47,726 bases of DNA, taken from NCBI RefSeq assembly GCF_001590795.1, contig NZ_JXDL01000001.1, positions 2,707,618 to 2,755,343 of the forward strand, in the 5' to 3' direction. This stretch comes from Bradyrhizobium sp. AT1 (GTDB lineage: Bacteria; Pseudomonadota; Alphaproteobacteria; Rhizobiales; Xanthobacteraceae). The position numbers and the translations under genes are program-made. Shown here one piece after another: positions 8,967-17,062 of the stretch (positions are counted from its first letter, which is position 1; each line of letters begins with the position of its first letter). Below the pieces are notes generated by a model. It did no database searches. It was not told the origin of the DNA and saw only the letters and a list, made by a program, of their open reading frames with translations.

Positions 8967-9532
8967 GGCCAGCCTCGCTCAATGCCGGCTGCCTTCAGCA
9001 GTTCGGCCAATTTCTTGCGCGCATAGAACAAGCGCGTCTTCACAGTGTTCTCCGGTATTCCGACGATTTCGGCCACTTCTTCCACGGACTTCTCGTGGTA
9101 GTAGACGAGATCGACGATTTCCCGGTGGTCCGGCGAGAGGCCCGTCAGACACTCCCGCAACGCAGCACTGGTATCCTTCTTCTGCACCACCGTTTCCGGA
9201 TCGTCGGACGTATCCTCGATCGCGTTCGCGGCGTCTTCGTCCAGTTCAAAATCCTTTCTGCGCCGAAGCGCAGACAGGGCCTTGAATCGGGTGATTGCCA
9301 GCAGCCAGGTAGAAACGGCGGATCGGCCCTCGAACTTGCCGGCTTGACGCCAAACGTCGAGAAACACCTCGCTAATGAGGTCTTCCGCCGCCTGCTCGTC
9401 CCGCACGAGCCTCAGCCCGAAACGATACACCCTGACATGGTGCCGCCCGTACAGCACCTGCATGGCGAGCCGGTCACCTTGAGCGATCCTGGCGATCAGG
9501 ACCTCGTCCGAAGCCGCCTGTGTCACGCTCAA
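8963..9532 (-). CDS. ECF sigma-70 factor
   Basis: A 189-residue extracytoplasmic-function sigma factor. Region 2 is visible at about residues 23-90 (LYGRHHVRVYRFGLRLVRDEQAAEDLISEVFLDVWR) in two halves, the second helix carrying the DAxDLxQxxF-like core. Region 4 at about 130-180 includes SVEEVAEIVGIPENTVKTRL, the -35-binding helix-turn-helix. The apparent start is a TTG; a GTG two codons inside is the alternative. It heads a three-gene unit with its overlapping anti-sigma and a secreted S8 protease. I cannot assign it to a numbered ECF group from memory. Confidence 0.9.
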   Translation of the reverse strand: MSVTQAASDEVLIARIAQGDRLAMQVLYGRHHVRVYRFGLRLVRDEQAAEDLISEVFLDVWRQAGKFEGRSAVSTWLLAITRFKALSALRRRKDFELDEDAANAIEDTSDDPETVVQKKDTSAALRECLTGLSPDHREIVDLVYYHEKSVEEVAEIVGIPENTVKTRLFYARKKLAELLKAAGIERGWP

Positions 9533-9971
9533 TGCCCGTCTCGCAAAGTTGGTCGGGTCGGCGCGGCGGACGGTTCGACAGAGGGGGCAAAATTGTTCAG
9601 GGTACCGCAGTCATACGGGCGCCTGTGTGATCCACCCCACATACGTGCAGTTTTCTCGTCCCGCCCGCGGCCGTCGGCCGCCACAATCCAGATCGGTAAC
9701 ATAATACTGAGATACTTCCCTGCGGAATGCCTGTCCGGCACAGGCGGCCCGGCCACATCCGGTTCCATAGCAGTCCTGCACGACATATGTCTCGCCAAGC
9801 CTGACTTTGGCTCGATCGCACCGCAAACGAATGACTGGTCACCGGCGAAATTTCTTCCGCCGGCCTAACACCTTGTTCCGTGCTGCACCGTTCGGATTCG
9901 ATTTCCAAGGATACCAAACCTAAAGGCTTGCCACGTAGATTTTTACGCTGACATCCATCACCGGCGGGACC
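9533..9971. other. 439-bp divergent intergenic region with a doubtful Cys-rich short frame
   Basis: This region separates the leftward ECF operon from the rightward diguanylate cyclase and must hold both promoters, though I cannot place either confidently. On the minus strand a 71-codon frame from a TTG (bases 9611-9826) encodes a Cys-rich peptide with pieces such as DCYGTGCGRAACAG and LDCGGRR, six cysteines in a mature-secreted-like composition but no signal peptide. It could be a relic of a small exported protein or chance. An overlapping ATG frame in another phase looks like a shadow. I do not call a gene. Confidence 0.4.
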
Positions 9972-11129
9972 ATGAACACGGCCGCGACGTCCTTTCCCGA
10001 GAGGAATGCCGCTGAGGTCGCGGAGATCGTCCTCGCGCCCGAGGCGGCGGCCCCCGAGGTTCTGGCGCGCCGGGCCCGCCAGCGCCGCCAGATGTATATC
10101 GGCCAGGTCGCGAGCTATTCGCTGGGCGCTTCGGTCCTGCTGCTCTACGCCTATGCCGGGGCGGTCTCCATGGCCGTCCCCTCGCTGTTCTGGCTCGGCG
10201 GCCTGCTGATCATCGGCACGTTCACCGTGCTGTCGGAAGCCGGCTTCGGCGACCGGTTCGAGGATCATTATCTCACCGTCTTCCAGATCTCGGCGCATAT
10301 GGCGCTGCAACTGGTGTTCCTGCTCGCGGTGCCGACGATCGGGGTCGCGTTCCTCGCCGTGCTGTTTCTGATCTTCGCGTTTGGCACGCTGCGGATGACG
10401 TCGAGCCAGGCGATGGTCACCTGGGGCCTTGCCACCTTCGGGCTTGCCTTGGTCTTCCTGGGCTCGGACCTGCCGATCGGACTGCCGGTGACGACCCGCC
10501 TGGAGCGAACCGCCTCGATGCTCTGCTTCGTGCTGGTGATCGGCCAGTGCGCCTTCCTCGGCCTGTTCGGCGCCACCCTGCGCAAGATCCTGTACCGGCG
10601 CAGCATCGAGCTGAAGGCCGCCTATCAGCGCATCGAGGAACTGGCCGAGCTCGACGAGCTCACCGGCTCCTACAACCGCCGCTGCATCATGCGGCTTCTC
10701 GATGCCGAGATCGAAAAGTCGCGTCAGGCCTCGACGCCTTGCGCGATCGCGCTGATCGATCTCGACTGGTTCAAGCGCATCAACGACGCCCACGGCCATC
10801 CCGTCGGCGACGAGGTGCTGCGCACCTTCGCGATCACGATTTTCGCCAACATCCGCCCGGCCGACTGCTTCGGTCGCTACGGCGGCGAGGAATTCCTGCT
10901 GATTTTGCCGGACACCTCGGGCGACGCCGCCCAGCGCATGCTCGATCGCCTGCGCAGCATCGTCGCCGATCTCGACTGGAGCGCATTCTCTCCGGGCATG
11001 CACGTGACCATTTCCGCGGGCGTCGTGACGCTGCGCGACAACGATACTGCCGACACGTTTCTCGCGCGCGCCGACCGCGCGCTCTATTCCGCCAAGGCGC
11101 AAGGGCGCAACCGCATTGCAACGAGTTGA
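9972..11129 (+). CDS. Membrane-bound diguanylate cyclase (GGDEF)
   Basis: Synthesises cyclic di-GMP from two GTP. The 385-residue protein has an N-terminal membrane module of about six spans (residues 43-200), then a GGDEF domain beginning at ELDELTGSYNRR (about 226). The active-site motif is GGEEF at 304-308 (RYGGEEFLLILP). An RxxD inhibitory site (Arg295-Pro-Ala-Asp298) sits exactly five residues before it, so product inhibition by cyclic di-GMP is expected. There is no EAL domain and no classical periplasmic sensor, so the membrane module probably senses an unidentified signal. This architecture recurs in many rhizobial cyclases. A DUF2336 gene follows 63 bases later. Confidence 0.92.
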   Translation: MNTAATSFPERNAAEVAEIVLAPEAAAPEVLARRARQRRQMYIGQVASYSLGASVLLLYAYAGAVSMAVPSLFWLGGLLIIGTFTVLSEAGFGDRFEDHYLTVFQISAHMALQLVFLLAVPTIGVAFLAVLFLIFAFGTLRMTSSQAMVTWGLATFGLALVFLGSDLPIGLPVTTRLERTASMLCFVLVIGQCAFLGLFGATLRKILYRRSIELKAAYQRIEELAELDELTGSYNRRCIMRLLDAEIEKSRQASTPCAIALIDLDWFKRINDAHGHPVGDEVLRTFAITIFANIRPADCFGRYGGEEFLLILPDTSGDAAQRMLDRLRSIVADLDWSAFSPGMHVTISAGVVTLRDNDTADTFLARADRALYSAKAQGRNRIATS

Positions 11130-11192
11130 CCAATCCATTTCGTCCCGGTGCGACAGAAGCCGACGCCGGACCGAACGCTCCAGGACAGGGCA

Positions 11193-12296
11193 ATGAGATC
11201 CAAATCCACAAGATCATCCGAGAATCTGCTCGAGGAATTGCAGGCTGCGCTCTCGCACGGCACCGTCGCGCGCCGGGTCGAGACACTACGCCGCGTGACC
11301 GATCTCTTCGTGGGCAACGCGGTGGATTATTCCGACGACCACATCCGCGTGTTCGACGACGTGTTCCAGTGCCTGATCGAGCAGATCGAGGTTTCGGCCA
11401 GGGCGCTGCTCGCCGACCGCCTCGCGCCGATCGCGGCCGCGCCGCCGAACATCATCCGCACGCTCGCGCTCGACGAGGTCGTCGAGGTCTCCGGCCCCGT
11501 GCTGTCGAAATCGGAACGGCTGGACGAGACGACCTTGATCGAGATCGCGCACACGAGGGGCCAGGCTCATCTCAAGGCGATCTCGCTGCGACGGGTGCTG
11601 TCGGAGGCGCTGACCGACGTGCTGGTGAGCCGCGGCGACGAGGACGTGGTGCAGTCGACCGTCAGCAATCCGGGCGCGCGCTTTTCCGAGGGAAGCCTCA
11701 CCGATCTCATCACCCGCGCCGAACGCGACGACGACCTCGCCACCTGCATCGGCCTGCGGACGGACCTGCCGCGTCATCACTATTTGAAACTGGTCGCCAA
11801 GGCGTCCTCGAGCGTGCGCAGGAAGCTCGAGGCCGCGCATCCGGAGCTCGTCGACGAGGTGTCGAGCGTGGTCCAGGAAGTGGCCCAGCGGATCCGCGCC
11901 GCCGCGATGACCAAGCAAACCGAGATGGCCCGTGCGCTGGTGAAGTCACTGCACGCTGACGGCCGTCTCAACGAATTCCAGGTCACCACTTTCGCCGAGC
12001 AGGGCAAGTTCGACGAAACCAATGCGGGGCTCGCGGCGCTCGCGGGCGTCGCGGTCGACACCGCCGAGACCATGATGATCGAAAGCCGCACCGAGGGTGT
12101 GATGATCCTCGCCAAGGTCGCGGGCATGTCCTGGCCGAGCGTGCGCGCCATCATCGCCATGCGCGAGAAGCTCTCAGGCGGCTCGCAGACCGACATGCTG
12201 ACGCTGCGCGACGCTTACGAGGCGCTCCGCAGCTCGACAGCGCAGCAGGTGCTGCGCTTCCACCGTATGCAGCAGAGCACGATTCCGGCGGCGTGA
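11193..12296 (+). CDS. DUF2336 domain protein
   Basis: A 367-residue soluble, helix-rich protein of the alphaproteobacterial DUF2336 family, recognised from the segment around residues 35-75 (VARRVETLRRVTDLFVG then FDDVFQCLIEQIE) and its HEAT-like helical pairs. There is no signal peptide or membrane span. I use the ATG at MRSKSTRS because it follows an AGGACAGGG ribosome site; a start 15 codons upstream is possible. The function of the family is not established. The preceding cyclic di-GMP synthase gene is close enough for co-transcription, which hints at a cyclic di-GMP or signalling link but does not prove it. Confidence 0.75.
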   Translation: MRSKSTRSSENLLEELQAALSHGTVARRVETLRRVTDLFVGNAVDYSDDHIRVFDDVFQCLIEQIEVSARALLADRLAPIAAAPPNIIRTLALDEVVEVSGPVLSKSERLDETTLIEIAHTRGQAHLKAISLRRVLSEALTDVLVSRGDEDVVQSTVSNPGARFSEGSLTDLITRAERDDDLATCIGLRTDLPRHHYLKLVAKASSSVRRKLEAAHPELVDEVSSVVQEVAQRIRAAAMTKQTEMARALVKSLHADGRLNEFQVTTFAEQGKFDETNAGLAALAGVAVDTAETMMIESRTEGVMILAKVAGMSWPSVRAIIAMREKLSGGSQTDMLTLRDAYEALRSSTAQQVLRFHRMQQSTIPAA

Positions 12297-12306
12297 CGCC
12301 GGCTTG

Positions 12307-12945
12307 CTAGTAGCGCAGGACTTTGGACCCCACCGCAGCCCCAATCGCCGCGACGAGCGCCGCCGCGAGCGTGTACCAGGTCGCGACGAACAGTGGGGAG
12401 TCGTCGGTGCAGTGCGAGGCGTAGAGCGTCGCGGCAAGGCCGGCCGATACCAGGCCAGCGAGCGCGCCGGCGAGCGCCGGATGCGAGGGCGCGCCATGGC
12501 GCAGGCCGAACAGCGCGCCCGCGAGCAGCGGCAGCGACATCGCGGGAATCGCGACCAGGCAGACCCTGGAGTTCTTGCCCACCAGCCGCATCGTCATCGG
12601 CATGGCCGGCGCCATCATCGCCTCGCTGCCGATCGCAACCGCAAGCAGCCCTACGGGGAGCAGCAAGAGCCAGCCCCAGCCGCGCATCAAGGCTTCCGGA
12701 CGCGACAGATGCAGGCTGACGATGATGGCGGGGATCGCGAGCGACAGCGTGACCGCGAACTTCATGTCGAAGAACGGGTTGTGCATGGCGGTCATCACGT
12801 CCGGCCGCACGCCAAGGAAGGTCGCGAAGATCAGGATCGACAAGGGCGCAGCCACCAGCAGCGCCATGGTCAGCATGGCGCCGACGCGCGGCATGCGATG
12901 GGCGTTGTCGGCTGCGAGCGAGCGAATGAGTTGGTCGGTGTCCAT
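12307..12945 (-). CDS. osrA: Redox-responsive membrane anti-sigma factor OsrA/NrsF (DUF1109)
   Basis: A 212-residue, six-span inner-membrane protein of the DUF1109/NrsF family that holds its ECF sigma partner inactive. Counting from MDTDQLIRSL, cysteines fall at residue 129 (KNSRVCLVAIP) and 179 (LYASHCTDDS). These are the two positions I recall as needed for sensing in OsrA of Bradyrhizobium japonicum, and equivalent cysteines exist in Caulobacter NrsF. The gene starts 2 bases after the ecfF stop codon. Known relatives respond to reactive oxygen species or to chromate/cadmium. That this copy does so is inferred from the matching cysteines and the partner gene. Confidence 0.88.
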   Translation of the reverse strand: MDTDQLIRSLAADNAHRMPRVGAMLTMALLVAAPLSILIFATFLGVRPDVMTAMHNPFFDMKFAVTLSLAIPAIIVSLHLSRPEALMRGWGWLLLLPVGLLAVAIGSEAMMAPAMPMTMRLVGKNSRVCLVAIPAMSLPLLAGALFGLRHGAPSHPALAGALAGLVSAGLAATLYASHCTDDSPLFVATWYTLAAALVAAIGAAVGSKVLRY

Positions 12946-12947
12946 CA

Positions 12948-13508
12948 CTAATGGTCCCGCAGTTTGGCGGTGAGTGCTGCAAGTCCGCGATGCAGTGCGA
13001 CCCGCACCGCGCCTTCGCTCATCGAAAGCTTCGCCGCCGTGTCCTTGATCGAGGCACTCTCGACCGCGATCGACTGCAGCACGTCGCGCTGGCGCTGCGG
13101 CAGCGTGCCGAGCTGGGTTGCAACCTCGCCCGCGGAGGCCGTCTCTTGCGGTGCCTCGCCCGGCAAGGTCTCGGCGAAATCGTCGATGTTGACGAAGATG
13201 CGCCTGCCGCGTCGCCGCAAGGCATCGATCAGCTTGTTGCGGGCGATCGCGAACAGCCAGGGCGCGAAGGGGGCTTCGCTGTCCCAAGTGTGCCGCTTCA
13301 AATGCACCGCCAACAGAATCTCCTGCACGATATCCTCGGCCTGGTCTGGAGGTTGCCCGGCCCGCGCCAAGCCACGCCTTGCGGCGGCGCGCAGCACCGG
13401 CGTGACCGCCCTCAACAGGCGATGATACGCCGCATCATCGCCAGCCATGGCCGACCGCATCAGGCCGGTCCATTCGTCCTCACGTCCGCGCACGCGCGCC
13501 CTCACCAT
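12948..13508 (-). CDS. ecfF: ECF sigma factor EcfF/SigF
   Basis: A 186-residue ECF sigma factor with region 2 at about 45-110 (AEDIVQEILLAVHLKRHTWD, then PWLFAIARNKLIDALRRRGR) and region 4 near 135-180 (LPQRQRDVLQSIAVESASIK, MSEGAVRVALHRGLAAL). It is paired with a DUF1109/OsrA anti-sigma, which identifies it as the EcfF (B. japonicum) / SigF (Caulobacter) type that switches on oxidative or heavy-metal defence genes. The start is uncertain. The ATG used lies so close to the putative GTAAC-N16-CGAA promoter that the mRNA would be leaderless or the true start would be an internal GTG or the ATG at 13460 (MRSAMAGDD). Confidence 0.87.
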   Translation of the reverse strand: MVRARVRGREDEWTGLMRSAMAGDDAAYHRLLRAVTPVLRAAARRGLARAGQPPDQAEDIVQEILLAVHLKRHTWDSEAPFAPWLFAIARNKLIDALRRRGRRIFVNIDDFAETLPGEAPQETASAGEVATQLGTLPQRQRDVLQSIAVESASIKDTAAKLSMSEGAVRVALHRGLAALTAKLRDH

Positions 13509-13512
13509 GCAA

Positions 13513-13537
13513 TTCGGCCGTTCGTTCAATTTGTTAC
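13513..13537 (-). promoter_or_regulatory. Putative EcfF-dependent promoter (GTAAC-N16-CGAA)
   Basis: On the minus strand GTAAC is followed after exactly 16 bases by CGAA. This is the element I recall for Caulobacter SigF targets (GTAACC-N16-CGAA), differing only in the sixth -35 base. It sits directly before ecfF, predicting positive autoregulation. The -10 ends 4 bases before the annotated ATG, so transcription would begin at about the start codon. The spacing and sequence are seen directly; the sigma assignment is inference from the family. Confidence 0.6.
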
Positions 13538-13541
13538 GCGG

Positions 13542-13577
13542 GCGGCCCACGATCACGAATTCGTGATCGTGGGCCGC
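13542..13577. repeat. 36-bp perfect palindrome upstream of ecfF
   Basis: Two 18-bp arms meet without a loop at a central GAATTC; the left arm reads GCGGCCCACGATCACGAA. It begins 5 bases upstream of the putative -35 element of ecfF. A loopless palindrome of this length is very unlikely by chance. It could be an operator for a dimeric or tetrameric regulator, a cruciform-forming element or a relic of a small inverted duplication. It does not resemble the other palindromic repeats in this window. Confidence 0.9.
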
Positions 13578-13782
13578 AGCACGCGACCGATACGACCAAA
13601 ACGTCTGCGACGGCTCATAACACCGATCGGCACGCCCCGCACCCGGCGGCAGGCCGCATCGCACCGCTTTGCCCCGTTTTCGCCCGGAGGAGCGCGAAGA
13701 TTCCCATTTTCTGCCCCGCTGTCGTCACGCCCCAGGGTCTCTGTTCGCTCCCGGGACGGGCGGAATTGGGGAGATCGTCAAC

Positions 13783-14442
13783 ATGATGAAAGCCAGCGGG
13801 CGCGCGGCGTTGATCCTTCTTGCCGGCCTTTTCGTGCTGTTCGGAGGCGTCGCGCAGGCGGCGCCGAGTTCAACCGGCAAATCGGACGGCGCGGGCAAAC
13901 AGGCTGACACAGCCAAGCCGGGCAAGCACCGGCGCCACGAGTCGCGTCGTACCGTCAGCGGCAAGACGGCACAGAAATCCGACGACAAGAACGACGTCCC
14001 TGCAAAGGCCGAGGAGCCGAAGGCGGATAACAAGGCCGAGAACGAGATGCCGGCCTCGGGCCAGATGCCGCCGGCGGTCGCCAATGCCAATGCACAGCTC
14101 GCCGCCGCCGATACGCCGACCGCGGCTGCGGCCACCGCGATGACCGACCGCGCCAACGACAATGTCCAGGCGGCGGCCGATAATACCGGCGCCGCGAACG
14201 CCGAGAGCCAGGTCGTCGCACCCGATCAGCTCAACGACATCGACCGCGCCCTGCAGCAGGACACCCCGCCGCCGCAAAAGGCGGTGATTGCCGCAACCGA
14301 GGCCCAGCCGCGGCCGGCGCCGGTGATGGCGAGCAGCCAGCAGAGTTCGGCCTGGGACCAGAGCTCGCTGATCGGCAAGATCTTCATCGGCGTCGGCACG
14401 CTGCTGACGCTGGCCTCGGCCGCACGCATGTTCATGGCCTGA
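13783..14442 (+). CDS. Ala/Pro/Lys-rich membrane-anchored exported protein, unknown function
   Basis: A 219-residue protein of no recognised family. It starts with a signal peptide (MMKASGRAALILLAGLFVLF, cleavage likely after AQAAP near residue 27), continues with a long disordered stretch rich in Lys, Ala, Asp and Pro (28-185), and ends with a hydrophobic segment (about 197-216, KIFIGVGTLLTLASAARMFM). This suggests a C-terminally anchored periplasmic linker. The start is the first of two adjacent ATG codons; the ribosome site (GGGGAGATC) is acceptable. It faces away from ecfF across a 274-bp gap holding the palindrome, but no EcfF-type promoter is visible on this side. Confidence 0.65.
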   Translation: MMKASGRAALILLAGLFVLFGGVAQAAPSSTGKSDGAGKQADTAKPGKHRRHESRRTVSGKTAQKSDDKNDVPAKAEEPKADNKAENEMPASGQMPPAVANANAQLAAADTPTAAAATAMTDRANDNVQAAADNTGAANAESQVVAPDQLNDIDRALQQDTPPPQKAVIAATEAQPRPAPVMASSQQSSAWDQSSLIGKIFIGVGTLLTLASAARMFMA

Positions 14443-14454
14443 TTGCCGGTCCGG

Positions 14455-14479
14455 CAGGACGCGCAGCCCGCGCGTCCTG
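14455..14479 (+). terminator. Possible 3' hairpin without T-run
   Basis: A perfect 10-bp stem (CAGGACGCGC) with a 5-base loop lies 12 bases after the preceding stop codon. It lacks a following T-run, so it may only stabilise the 3' end or assist Rho-dependent termination. Confidence 0.4.
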
Positions 14480-14563
14480 CGTCGCTGCTCCTTGTCCGCT
14501 GCCCCTTGAAGGCATCCGCGCCAGCGGGCACATTGCCCGCCCTATCAAAAGCGTGGGTGAAGC

Positions 14564-15343
14564 ATGAGCACGTTCGAACACATCATCGTCGAGAGCAAAG
14601 GCGCAGTCGGTATCATCAAGCTGAACCGGCCGAAGATGCTCAACGCGCTCTCCTTCGGCGTCTTCCGCGAGATCGCGGCTGCCGTCGACGATCTCGAGGC
14701 CGACGACGCCATCGGCTGCATCGTCGTGACCGGCAGCGAGAAGGCCTTTGCCGCCGGCGCCGACATCAAGGAGATGCAGCCGAAGGGCTTCATCGACATG
14801 TTCTCCGAGGATTTTGCCGCGATCGGCGGCGACCGCCTCGCGCGCTGCCGCAAGCCGACCATTGCCGCGGTCGCGGGCTACGCGCTCGGCGGCGGTTGCG
14901 AGCTCGCCATGATGTGCGATGTCATCATCGCCGCCGACACCGCCAAGTTCGGCCAGCCCGAGATCACGCTCGGCACCATTCCCGGCATCGGCGGTACCCA
15001 GCGCCTGACGCGCGCGATCGGCAAGTCCAAGGCGATGGACCTGTGCCTCACCGGCCGCATGATGGATGCGGCGGAAGCCGAGCGCTCGGGCCTCGTCAGC
15101 CGCATCGTACCCGCTGACAAGCTGATGGACGAAGTGATGGCGGCAGCCGACAAGATCGCGTCGATGTCGCGCCCTGCTGTCGCGATGGCCAAGGAAGCGG
15201 TGAACCGCGCCTTCGAGACCACGCTCGCCGAGGGCATGAGCGTCGAGCGCAACCTGTTCCACGCGACCTTCGCGCTGGAGGACCGCTCCGAGGGCATGGC
15301 GGCGTTCATCGAGAAGCGCAAGCCGGTGAACAAGAACCGGTAA
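14564..15343 (+). CDS. Enoyl-CoA hydratase (crotonase family)
   Basis: Hydrates trans-2-enoyl-CoA in fatty acid beta-oxidation or related CoA pathways. The 259-residue protein has full crotonase length. The oxyanion-hole segments are [11 protein letters not shown] near residue 61 and the Gly-rich loop [13 protein letters not shown] near 107. Both catalytic glutamates are present at the equivalents of rat crotonase Glu144 and Glu164: Glu113 (GGCELAMM) and Glu133 (FGQPEITLG). This pair favours true hydratase activity over isomerase-only or hydrolase members. Flanking genes are unrelated, so the pathway is not shown by context. Confidence 0.92.
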   Translation: MSTFEHIIVESKGAVGIIKLNRPKMLNALSFGVFREIAAAVDDLEADDAIGCIVVTGSEKAFAAGADIKEMQPKGFIDMFSEDFAAIGGDRLARCRKPTIAAVAGYALGGGCELAMMCDVIIAADTAKFGQPEITLGTIPGIGGTQRLTRAIGKSKAMDLCLTGRMMDAAEAERSGLVSRIVPADKLMDEVMAAADKIASMSRPAVAMAKEAVNRAFETTLAEGMSVERNLFHATFALEDRSEGMAAFIEKRKPVNKNR

Positions 15344-15529
15344 TCTCGGCGCACGGTCAGGCTGGTGTAAGGCTCGGCCGTGTTCCCCCAAAATCCTGTG
15401 ACGAAGCTGCAACAAGCACGGATTTCATGGGGGTTTCCCCCGCGGCAGTTTGCCTGCGGGACCTCGGCTGGTTAAACAGTTAAGAGGCCTCGTCGGCGGG
15501 GGCGGACAGCCGGGGTTAAGCGGGATTAC

Positions 15530-16960
15530 ATGATTGGGCGTACCGCCAGAGCTGGTCGCGAGATGACGCGGCATCGATCGGGCGTGGGTCCTGCGCTTGC
15601 GACATGGACCACGCTGGCGCTCTGCTGCGCCCTGCCCTCCGCTGCGTCGGCGGAAGCCCTGCCCGATGCGCTCGCCAAGGCCTACCAGACCAATCCGCAG
15701 CTCAATGCCGAACGGGCGCGACAACGCGCCACGGACGAGAACGTGCCACAGGCCCTCGCGGGCTACCGGCCGCAGATCGTGGCGAGCCTCAGCGCCGGCC
15801 TGCAAACGGTGCGCAATCTCTTGCCCGACAACACGATCCAGACCGGCAACCTCAAGCCATGGATCATCGGCGTCACCGTGACGCAGACCCTGTTCAACGG
15901 GTTCCGTACCGCCAACAACGTGCGGGCCGCCGAGCTCCAGGTGCAGTCGGGCCGCGAGGCGCTGCGTAATGTCGGCCAGGGCGTGCTGCTCGACGCTGTC
16001 ACCGCCTATACCAATGTGCTCGCCAACCAGTCGCTGGTCGAGGCGCAGCGTTCCAACGTCGCCTTCCTGCGCGAGACGCTCGCGGTCACCCAGCGCCGCC
16101 TCAACGCCGGCGATGTCACGCCGACCGACAGCGCGCAGGCCGAGGCACGCCTCAATCGCGGCCTTGCCGATCTCAACGCCGCCGAAGTCGCCCTTGCCAT
16201 CAGCCAGGCGACCTATGCGCAAGTGATCGGCAATTCGCCGTCGCAGCTACGGCCCGCCGAGGTCGTCGACCGTTATCTGCCGAAGAGCCGCGAAGACGCC
16301 ATGACGATGGCGATCCGCCAGCATCCTGCGGTGATGGCCGCCAGCTTCGACGTCGATGTCGCCTCCACCAACATCCGCATCGCCGAAGGCGCGCTGCTGC
16401 CGAGCGCCACCATTCAGGGCAGCGCCAGCAAGAGCCGCAACAACGACCCGACGCTCGGCACCTTTGCCGAGGACCAGGCCTCGATCGTCGCCAGCGTCAC
16501 CGCGCCGATCTATGACGGCGGCCAGGCCGCGGCGCAGACCCGGCAGGCCAAGGAAATCACGGCGCAGAGCCGGCTCGTGCTCGACCAGGTGCGCAACCAG
16601 GCGCGCACGGCGGCGGTCAGCGCCTGGGTCGCCAATGAGGGCGCCAAGATCACGGTCTCGGCCTCGGAGTCCGAAGTGAAAGCCGCAACCGTCGCTCTGC
16701 AAGGCGTGCAGCGCGAGGCCGCCGGCGGACAACGCACGACGGTGGACGTCCTGAACTCGCAGGCCGATCTGATCCAGGCCAAGGCCCGCCTGATCGGCGC
16801 GCTGCGCGACCGTGTCATTGCCTCGTACACGCTGCTCAGTGCCACCGGCCATCTCGACGTCAAGACACTGAGCCTGAACACGCCGGACTACCTGCCCGAG
16901 GTGCACTACCATCAGGTCCGCGATGCCTGGCACGGCCTGCGCACGCCGTCGGGGCAGTAG
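15530..16960 (+). CDS. tolC: TolC-type outer membrane efflux channel
   Basis: A 476-residue outer-membrane factor of the TolC family: a trimeric beta-barrel with a periplasmic alpha-barrel that forms the exit duct of type I secretion and RND/ABC efflux. A signal peptide runs to about residue 44 (PSAASAEAL). Two repeated OEP domains follow, with the typical YQTNPQLNAERARQRATDE helix near 52, TLFNGFRTANNVRAAE near 120 and its second-half counterpart APIYDGGQAAAQTRQAK near 324. An ATG 11 codons in is an alternative start. No inner-membrane transporter is adjacent. The RND pump at 20-25 kb lacks its own outer membrane factor and could use this one, but that is conjecture. Confidence 0.9.
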   Translation: MIGRTARAGREMTRHRSGVGPALATWTTLALCCALPSAASAEALPDALAKAYQTNPQLNAERARQRATDENVPQALAGYRPQIVASLSAGLQTVRNLLPDNTIQTGNLKPWIIGVTVTQTLFNGFRTANNVRAAELQVQSGREALRNVGQGVLLDAVTAYTNVLANQSLVEAQRSNVAFLRETLAVTQRRLNAGDVTPTDSAQAEARLNRGLADLNAAEVALAISQATYAQVIGNSPSQLRPAEVVDRYLPKSREDAMTMAIRQHPAVMAASFDVDVASTNIRIAEGALLPSATIQGSASKSRNNDPTLGTFAEDQASIVASVTAPIYDGGQAAAQTRQAKEITAQSRLVLDQVRNQARTAAVSAWVANEGAKITVSASESEVKAATVALQGVQREAAGGQRTTVDVLNSQADLIQAKARLIGALRDRVIASYTLLSATGHLDVKTLSLNTPDYLPEVHYHQVRDAWHGLRTPSGQ

Positions 16961-17025
16961 GCCCGCGCAGCATCTCTTTGCAGCATCCTGCACCGCCGGC
17001 CTTCTCGGCGCGCCACCCTGCTTCT

Positions 17026-17054
17026 TTGACATTTTGTCGCCCATGGGCTACAAT
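17026..17054 (+). promoter_or_regulatory. Near-consensus sigma-70 promoter with overlapping operator-like palindrome
   Basis: TTGACA and TACAAT are separated by exactly 17 bases, and the -10 ends 8 bases before the toxin ATG, so the transcript would have almost no leader. An inverted repeat centred on ACAATTGT (14 bases, GCTACAATTGTGGC, symmetric at 12) overlaps the -10, well placed for repression by the antitoxin's helix-turn-helix. Strong consensus promoters are uncommon in this high-GC window. Confidence 0.75.
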
Positions 17055-17062
17055 TGTGGCCT

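Noticed and set aside
9529..9798. 89-codon ATG frame overlapping the ECF start
   Set aside because: No ribosome site, no recognisable sequence, and it overlaps both the sigma gene start and another doubtful frame.
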